Source: Taibaiella sp. (lineage in GTDB: Bacteria; Bacteroidota; Bacteroidia; Chitinophagales; Chitinophagaceae). From it: 64,000 nt of DNA. Within the stretch, counting starts at the first letter, position 1; every line of letters begins with the position of its first letter. Location of the stretch: the NCBI GenBank assembly GCA_016786705.1, contig JAEUVV010000012.1:1-64000 (forward strand). The letters run 5' to 3'. Below the pieces are notes generated by a model that was given only the letters and a program-made list of their open reading frames with translations, did not search any database and was not told the origin of the DNA. This document shows, piece by piece, positions 8,651 to 15,000 of this stretch. Made by a program: the position numbers and the translations under genes.

Positions 8651-8920
8651 CAGGATCAAGCATAGGCGTTGATATACAAAAATTATATACCTTCATGCGC
8701 CTATCATTTTAGTAAAAGCCGCTGTCTTATCAAATATAACAACCTTCTTGTCGCATGAACATAAGCAACCAGTCTTCGTTACCGGCGGGTATCTATATCC
8801 TAAGTATTACTGCAGGCAATAATCAAGCCTACAGTACTAAAATAATCAAGTACTAAAATTTTTACTATCATAATTTAATGTTTAGCCCGTGCCTTTCCAG
8901 GTTCGGGTTTTTTATTACGG
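8651..8920 (+). repeat. Tandem non-coding-like unit, copy 2
   Basis: This is the second unit, aligned with copy 1 across the leader up to the shared cgcatgaac and ending in a comparable hairpin (cccg 8886-8889 / cggg 8904-8907, then T6). The middle section differs from copy 1 and encodes the short T9SS-tail frame at 8755-8856. Units with constant ends and a swapped middle suggest duplication followed by insertion or replacement. Confidence 0.5.
8755..8856 (+). CDS. Isolated T9SS C-terminal sorting tail (mini-ORF or gene remnant)
   Basis: A 33-codon frame reads MNISNQSS, then LPAGIYILSITAGNNQAYSTK, then IIKY. The pattern L-P-x-G-x-Y-x-L-x(9-11)-K-x-x-K is the end of a type A T9SS sorting domain, as in the tail of the protein at 43210 (VPAGNYILTTNVNGKTVGTK). 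Only the last strand pair of the usual 70-90-residue domain is present and there is no signal peptide. Export is therefore unlikely if it is translated alone. An in-frame TAA lies five codons upstream of the ATG. It is most simply a remnant of a secreted protein gene trapped in the repeated unit. Translation is unproven. Confidence 0.4.
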   Translation: MNISNQSSLPAGIYILSITAGNNQAYSTKIIKY

Positions 8921-8958
8921 TATAAAGCTAAGAGCGTAGTTAATAAAAATTAAAATTA

Positions 8959-9011
8959 TTGCAACAAAGTTGCAATTAAACAAAAGGTCTTATATTTGCA
9001 ACACAATTGCA
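8959..9011. promoter_or_regulatory. Palindromic operators, candidate metalloregulator (Fur/Zur-type) sites
   Basis: A 17-bp dyad TTGCAAC-AAA-GTTGCAA (8959-8975) overlaps the -33 element of the promoter. A second, weaker copy (8996-9011, TTGCAAC...ATTGCA) overlaps the -7 element and start region. Dyads of this size covering both core elements are typical of repression by a dimeric regulator. The MerC-family gene and a His-rich small protein downstream suggest a metal signal, possibly zinc. The regulator itself is not in the window. Confidence 0.55.
8970..8998 (+). promoter_or_regulatory. Promoter of the merC operon
   Basis: TTG (8970-8972), an 18-nt spacer and a perfect -7 TATATTTG (8991-8998) predict a start near 9005. 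This is about 47 nt upstream of the first gene. Both elements are covered by the palindromic operators. Confidence 0.6.
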
Positions 9012-9051
9012 TTATCATGAATGCCATGTACTACTTCTAATCAATCAATAT

Positions 9052-9216
9052 ATGCGACAAAAACTATCCTTTACCCTCTTGCTCCTCTATTGCTGTACCC
9101 TTAATAATACCTGCGGACAACGGCATCACAATGCGGCTACCCCGGAAAATACATCCATACCCGGCTCTTCTTCATCTACCTTTAAAATCATAAACTCCCA
9201 TCAACATGCCCATTAA
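9052..9216 (+). CDS. Small secreted or lipoprotein-like protein with His-rich tail
   Basis: This is a 54-aa product starting at ATG 9052. A longer reading would need a TTG start inside the operator. It has a hydrophobic signal segment (FTLLLLYCC), a possible lipobox cysteine in LNNTCG, a Ser/Thr/Asn-rich middle, and it ends in HQHAH. Histidine clustering in a short exported peptide under a metalloregulator-type operator suggests metal binding in the periplasm or at the envelope. It overlaps the merC start by 11 nt. No family is recognised. Confidence 0.55.
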   Translation: MRQKLSFTLLLLYCCTLNNTCGQRHHNAATPENTSIPGSSSSTFKIINSHQHAH

Positions 9217-9616
9217 ATATAAAACAAAATATTTCGATTTCCTGGGCTTGTCCGCGGCCCTGCTGTGCCTGGTCCATTGCCTGGTATTCCCATTGCTCAT
9301 TTTCATACCCCTGGGTATAAGCCATAACCCCTATATAGACCTCATCTTCCTCACCCTGGGCATATGGAGCGTTTATAAAACCAGCAAAGGCAGTAAATCC
9401 ACCAGCGTAAAATACCTGCTTGGGACCGGCATCTTACTCATCAGCATTTCGGTAGGTATGGATATTTTTTTACACCGGCATAGCCCGCTCATGTATGCCG
9501 GTGCTGTGGCATTAATAGCCGGTCACCTGATCAACCTGAAAGCGCATCACAGGCCAAAGCCAAATGCAGCAGCGAAAAAAATACAGGAGGAAGCCCCCTA
9601 TGAACAAAAATATTAA
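9206..9616 (+). CDS. MerC domain-containing membrane protein
   Basis: This 136-aa protein has four hydrophobic segments and the MerC hallmark near the N-terminus, with cysteines and a histidine in CLVHC (residues 21-25) at the start of helix 1. Classical MerC imports Hg(II). In Bacteroidota, members often sit in metal-homeostasis settings without mer genes, and no merA, merR or merT is present here. The C-terminal tail is soluble and Ala/Lys/Glu-rich. It overlaps both neighbours (11 nt upstream, 17 nt downstream). A role in metal acquisition or sensing is inferred from the operator. Confidence 0.8.
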   Translation: MPIKYKTKYFDFLGLSAALLCLVHCLVFPLLIFIPLGISHNPYIDLIFLTLGIWSVYKTSKGSKSTSVKYLLGTGILLISISVGMDIFLHRHSPLMYAGAVALIAGHLINLKAHHRPKPNAAAKKIQEEAPYEQKY

Positions 9617-10613
9617 CAGGAATACATTTATTAAAATCAGTAGCTTAGCCATAGCCGCTATGGCTGTGCCGCTTAGCCTGAAAACATTTGCTACTATGCA
9701 TACGACAACAGAAAAAAATCAATTCGACGTAATTATTATCGGTGGCAGCTATGCCGGCCTTTCTGCAGCCATGGCCCTGGGCCGCTCTTTAAGGAAAGTA
9801 CTGGTTATTGATCATGGTCAGGCCTGCAATCGCTATACCCCCCACTCCCATAATTTCATCACACACGATGGGGCCGAGCCGGCAGCGATAGCACAAAAAG
9901 CCAGGGCAGAGGTATTGCAATATGATACGGTTACGTTCCTGGAAGCTGAAGCTGTTTCGGCCAGGGCACTGGAACGTGGTTTTGAGATCGGCACGCGGGA
10001 GGGCACCTGGCTGAGCGCTAAAAAACTCATTTTTGCGACCGGAATTAAGGATATTTTCCCCGACCCGGAAGGGTTCGAAGCCTGCTGGGGCAAAACGATC
10101 ATTCACTGTCCTTACTGTCATGGTTACGAGTTCCGGGGCAAGAAAACTGCGATCTGGGCAGATGGCGACCGTGCACTTCATCTTGCAGGACTGGTCCACA
10201 ACCTGAGTAAAGACATCAGTATCATCAGTCAAAACAAGGCAGGGTTTAAGCAGGAGCAGCTGGAAAAATTACAGCAGCACCGGATACCCTTTATGGATAA
10301 AACAGTAAAATCAATCATCCACGAAAACGGATCGGTCCGCAAACTGGTCTTTGAGGATGGCCATGAGGAACATTTTGATGCGGTTTATGCCGCTCTCCCC
10401 TTCCGGCAACAGAGCGCAGTCCCCGAAGCGCTGGGCTGTGAACTTACAGAATCAGGGCATATTAAAGTAGATGCTTTCCAGAAAACAGCAGTACCGGGCA
10501 TTTACGCCTGTGGCGATAACAGCAGTATGATGCGTTCTGTAGCCAATGCCGTTTATACCGGCAACCTGAGTGGCGCTATGGTGAACCATGAGCTAAGCCA
10601 GGAGTCATTTTAA
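9600..10613 (+). CDS. Thioredoxin-reductase-like FAD/NAD(P) oxidoreductase with N-terminal export-like segment
   Basis: The ATG at 9600 is chosen because a perfect aggagg lies at 9585-9590, rare in this genome. The 337-aa product has an FAD-binding VIIIGGSYAGLSAAMA, the redox pair CPYC (as CPYCHGYE), a central NAD(P)-binding region and a C-terminal GIYACGDN. This is the layout of thioredoxin reductase-like enzymes. About 30 residues precede the FAD motif and look like a degenerate Tat/Sec signal (NRNTFIKISSLAIAAMAVPLS), where typical Bacteroidota Tat signals read RRxFIK. That is unusual for this family. An internal start at MHTTTEKN would give a normal cytosolic enzyme. It is co-transcribed with merC. 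Its redox partner is unknown. Confidence 0.82.
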   Translation: MNKNINRNTFIKISSLAIAAMAVPLSLKTFATMHTTTEKNQFDVIIIGGSYAGLSAAMALGRSLRKVLVIDHGQACNRYTPHSHNFITHDGAEPAAIAQKARAEVLQYDTVTFLEAEAVSARALERGFEIGTREGTWLSAKKLIFATGIKDIFPDPEGFEACWGKTIIHCPYCHGYEFRGKKTAIWADGDRALHLAGLVHNLSKDISIISQNKAGFKQEQLEKLQQHRIPFMDKTVKSIIHENGSVRKLVFEDGHEEHFDAVYAALPFRQQSAVPEALGCELTESGHIKVDAFQKTAVPGIYACGDNSSMMRSVANAVYTGNLSGAMVNHELSQESF

Positions 10614-10632
10614 TATTTAAAATTCAGCCTAT

Positions 10633-10668
10633 AAAAATCCCTCTGCCGGTACTGGCAGAGGGATTTTT
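10633..10668. terminator. Bidirectional intrinsic terminator
   Basis: Perfect 15-bp arms, aaaaatccctctgcc (10633-10647) and its complement (10654-10668), with A and T tracts on either side. It sits between convergent genes and serves both. Confidence 0.9.
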
Positions 10669-10692
10669 CATACTGTCTCTAGAAAAGGAACA

Positions 10693-11718
10693 TTACCGGA
10701 TCACTAAAGTCGCAGTTTGTTGCTTTCCGGCTACAGCTTGTAAAACAGTAAAATAAGTACCGGCAACTAAATGAGCGGGTAATTGCAAAACGGCCTGCTT
10801 TCCTACATATTGTGTATGTACCAAAGTGCCTTGCGCATTAAAAAGCTTTAAGGTACCCTCGCTACGGTTGTTCAAAGATAAAGCTTGTGCTTTGGTCACC
10901 GGGTTCGGGTAAACGGACCAAACCTTTTGATGCGTAGCACTCGCTTGCTTCATGACCACTACATTAGAATAGCTTTCCATCCCGTCATGGTCGACCTGGC
11001 GATAGCGATAATAGACTACCGGTTGTGCCGTGTTTTTATCGGGAAAAGTGTAATCTAATGCAGTTTTTGAATGACCTGTTGCTGAATGTGAAGGTACAAA
11101 ACCTATAGGGGTGAAGGTACGCGCGTCAAAAGATCTTTGTATTTCGAAGCCTTTGTTGTTATCCTCCATATAGGTTGTCCAATGCAATACATTAGTTATC
11201 CCGGCAGCTTTAATATTCAAAGCTGTACCGCTTACCGGTAATGGCGTAGCTGTTACAGAGAAGTTAGATATCGTAGCGATAACAGGTCCCAGCTGGTCAT
11301 CATTTGCCGAAACGCCGATCACCAGAAGATCTCCTGCATTAACAGGAAAACTTGCCGTGCCGGATCCTGTTGCAGATACAGAGTCTATCATTGTCGCATT
11401 TCTGCCCCAGAAGAGGTTATCAAAATCAAATCCATCCTGGTCTGTATTGTTAATGGTGTAATTAAAACTTACCATGCTGGCCTGGTTGACAACAATAGAA
11501 TACTTAATACTGGCATAGGCCATGGTACCGCTGTTCGGCCCGTTGATTAGTATACTATTCGGAGCACCGGAAACATTAACCGTTCCGGAAGCTGCGGCTG
11601 TTGAATTATTGATATTTAAATAGGTAATCGTCCAGTTCGCCGGGGCATAGGTACCCGAAAACTGGGCATGGGCCATAGAGGATAGGGCCATGCAAAAGAA
11701 CAATAAATTGCGTTTCAT
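10693..11718 (-). CDS. Secreted T9SS type A sorting domain protein
   Basis: This 341-aa product has a signal peptide (about 1-18, AHAQ), a beta-rich N-terminal half with an NTDQDGFDFDN segment, a FnIII-like middle (LHWTTYMEDNNKGFEIQRS, typical of modules preceding T9SS tails) and a C-terminal sorting domain beginning VYPNPV (about 270) and ending in a KQQTATLVIR-type strand. It is expected to cross the outer membrane by the Por/Gld machinery and be surface-anchored or released. No catalytic motif is visible, so the function is unknown. Confidence 0.85.
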   Translation of the reverse strand: MKRNLLFFCMALSSMAHAQFSGTYAPANWTITYLNINNSTAAASGTVNVSGAPNSILINGPNSGTMAYASIKYSIVVNQASMVSFNYTINNTDQDGFDFDNLFWGRNATMIDSVSATGSGTASFPVNAGDLLVIGVSANDDQLGPVIATISNFSVTATPLPVSGTALNIKAAGITNVLHWTTYMEDNNKGFEIQRSFDARTFTPIGFVPSHSATGHSKTALDYTFPDKNTAQPVVYYRYRQVDHDGMESYSNVVVMKQASATHQKVWSVYPNPVTKAQALSLNNRSEGTLKLFNAQGTLVHTQYVGKQAVLQLPAHLVAGTYFTVLQAVAGKQQTATLVIR

Positions 11719-12048
11719 ACTTGCGTTAAGATTAAAAATAAAGGGTTAAAAGGTTAAAAAATACTGCTGTTTTAAGTACAACCTAGGACTTATAGCACTT
11801 ATTTACAAGCAGTTAATATTGAAATTTCGGGCGCAAACATATAAAAGATAATGATCAAACTATAACATTTTTACTTTTTTTTGTACACATATTCCTGGCT
11901 AAAACTTATCGTTCATTACACCTACCCACTACTTTGCAGCCATTTCTGCTACAGCATCTAAGCGTTCCAACCATTTTATCTGAAATTGCATCTATGGAAT
12001 CTGGTAGATTTCGCATCTATTAACAATAGATACCCAAATAATAGCATC
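11719..12048 (+). other. Divergent intergenic region with conserved A2M leader
   Basis: The region is AT-rich and holds promoters for the minus-strand T9SS gene and the plus-strand macroglobulin gene, though no clean TAnnTTTG pair could be assigned. About 60-80 nt before the first macroglobulin gene, a segment containing caacc and ttgcatctat (about 11968-11995) recurs before the second macroglobulin gene (about 18108-18134). This indicates the duplication included the leader. The reading frames can be extended to that TTG, but ATG starts followed by signal peptides lie downstream. Confidence 0.4.
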
Positions 12049-15000
12049 ATGAAGCTTGCCTTAACGAAATATGTACTATTCCTACACCTGTTTCTTTCGT
12101 TTTTTAATGCCCTGGCACAAAATCCCCCTGCGGGGCGAGCTGAAGCGGACAAACTTAAATTCGGATCAGATTTTGCCTATATCTTTAAAGTCCCAGGTGA
12201 TTCTGTGCTGGATTATTGCTACAAAGGCAAATTACCCCAACCCGGCAGTAACTGGCTGCAAACGCCTGCTCACGTGGTCATCGCCAATAAAACGGACTCC
12301 TTACTTAATAGTCCCGGTACACAGGTAGGGCACTATGTAATAGCGCAGGTAATGGAAGGAAGCCTGACATTTAGAACCGTCAACACATCTCCCCTATCCT
12401 GTAACCTGGTGAATATGGAGCGGGATAAGCTCTTAATCATCAGGGATAAAACGGGTAAACTAATAGAGGACGCTGCTGTTAAGGTAAAAGGCAAAACGAT
12501 ACCCTTCAACCGGCAGCTGATGGCCTTTATTATAGAACCGGGCCAAAATGATACCCTGGAGGTCCGAAGCGGTTCCTCCCTGCACTATTTTATTACCGGC
12601 AATTACAATTATAGCAACAATAGCTATAGGAACAGCTATTATGATAACCAGGTATATTATCAAAGCCCCGGATATAAAGGCTACCTGGTAACCAACCAGC
12701 CCAGTTATAAACCGGGCGATACACTGAAATATAAAGCACACCTGTTAAATCAGGCCGGGAAGCCCGCCACCGACACTTTCGAGCTGCAATTGCAGGATCA
12801 CTCCCGGTACCAAAAAATGCGTTTGCATAAAATCACGCCTCAGGCGCCGGGCGTATACTTCGGTGAATTTGTACTGGGCGATACCGTGCTACCGGACCGT
12901 CAATATGCTCTAGAATTGTTTCATACTAAAAAAGGCACGGCGATCAGCCAGCAGTTTAAAGTAGAAGATTACCTCCCGGACGATACCTACCTGAAAGTGA
13001 AAAGCGAAAACCTGAAACAATACCAGCATGGCGATAGTGTTATCCTCTATGCTTTTGCACACAATGCTAACGGCTTACCCCTGACTGATGGTGAAATTGA
13101 CCTGTGGGTGCTGCGCCAATCATTTAGTGCGAAACCCGGTATACCCCAGGTTTTTGTTCCTGATACCTTGTACCAGGTAAAACTAATGGCTAACCCGGAA
13201 GGAGATACCAGGATCGCGTTCTCTACCGGTATTTTCCCGGAAGTCAGTAACATGAATTTTACTGTAAAACTCCGTTTACGGAATACACAAGGTGAGCAAA
13301 AAGATACGATGTTCACGTTGAATTATGTACCCGAGGTCAATTATTTCAAGATCGAAGAGCGGGAAAATAAGCTGAGCGTGCAATTGATCAAAAACAAGCA
13401 ATCGATCTCCGGGAAAGGCTATTTATACAACCAGAAAGACAGTATTCCGGTCCAATACCCTTTAACCATAAACATCAAACCTAACGATTCTTATTATCAG
13501 TTTACAGAAATTAATAACAGTGGCAAGGTATTAAACCGGGACCAGTTTATACTGAACGCCCGGGAGCCTTTTGTCGAAGAGCAGTATATGGAGGATACCG
13601 CGATATTCCGCCTGGTCAATCCTAAACAGAAATTAATCCGGTATGCGCTTTTTAAAGGCAATGACTTGCTGGCAAAAGGGACTGTGGCACAGGATACCTT
13701 GATAAAGATCCATACTGATCATGATGAAACGGTCACCTTCCAGTATGTTTATGAAAGCAATAATGTCTTTGAAAAAAAGAATAGTATAGCCTTTAAATTA
13801 AAATCGCACATTAATTTTAAATTAAAGAAAAAAGATATTATCTATCCCGGGCAGACGGACACTCTTGAATTATCGGTACAGGATGCGGAAAAGCGGGGAA
13901 TAGCCGGGCTTAATATGACCGTATTGGCATTTAACAGCAATTTCAGGGAAGACTTCGTACCCCGCCTGAGCAGCGCGGGCCTGATCGAACCGGGTCTAAA
14001 AGCGGCAACTACGACCAGTCATTTTACGCCATTACAGCTCAGCTCGCGCACCTTTATTATTAACCAGGCCTGGGCGAAAAACCTTTCCCTGGATACCGCC
14101 TACTTCTACAAAAACATTTTCCTGAATAAGGCTCCTTATACCAGGCATGTTTATCCGACAAAAAGGACTGATATCGCGCAACTGGCTGTATACATCAAAA
14201 CGGGTAATACCTATATACTCCCCGAGTATATCATGAATGAAAACAACACGCCGCTCTATGTAAAAAAAGCGACGATCACCACTAATCCCAACGCGGTACT
14301 TGCCTTTAAAGGCCGGCATAATATCTGGGTACGTAGCGGGCGGCAGTTGTTCCGGCTGTATAATATAGACCTGGAGGAAGGCAAAAAGACCCTGTTGTTT
14401 GTTAACCCCGACACTTTAGCACACCGGGATAAAACAATATCCGCTATAGAGCAAATGCCGGATACCTTACTGCAGTGGGAGAAAGAAGCGATTATAGCCC
14501 GTACTTTACAGATTAATAATGAAAGGGGGACTGATTATACTATCCGGCAATTCGGCTATGACTTCAGGCTGCAGGAATCCCGGAACGGCTCCGGTTATAA
14601 TTATTATGACTACGAGGATGACTATGGATACGGCTACAATGGTTATCATCGTTACAATTACCAAACGATCGCTCCTGTTCTGTTAAACCATGATGTCGAT
14701 TATTTCCAGCAGGGTAACCTTAAGATCACCTTTGCTCCTGAAGCCAATTACCTGTACGCGATCCGGCCTGGCATGTTCCGGCTGGAGAAGATGCGACCGG
14801 ATGCTTATTTGAAAGGCGGCATCAACGATTACGGGGAACGCTATAATTTTACGGAAGAATTAAAACTATTGCAGGATTGGGATTCGTTTATTGTAAATCC
14901 TGTTCCTAAAAAGCCGGAACGTCAAAGGAGCCGCTACGTTACTTTTAAAACCGAAAATTCGGTCCCAAATGCCAGTGTATATGCTACATTGCGGGTTAAC

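Noticed and set aside
9007-9051. Longer N-terminus for the His-rich small protein
   Set aside because: It would start at TTG inside the operator/promoter; ATG 9052 gives a signal segment directly.
9206-9616. Mercury resistance operon
   Set aside because: Only a MerC-family gene is present; no merA, merT, merP or merR, and the flavoprotein lacks MerA features.
11986-12048. Upstream TTG starts extending both macroglobulin genes
   Set aside because: They precede the signal peptides and fall in a leader shared by both genes; the ATG starts at 12049 and 18155 give proper signal peptides.
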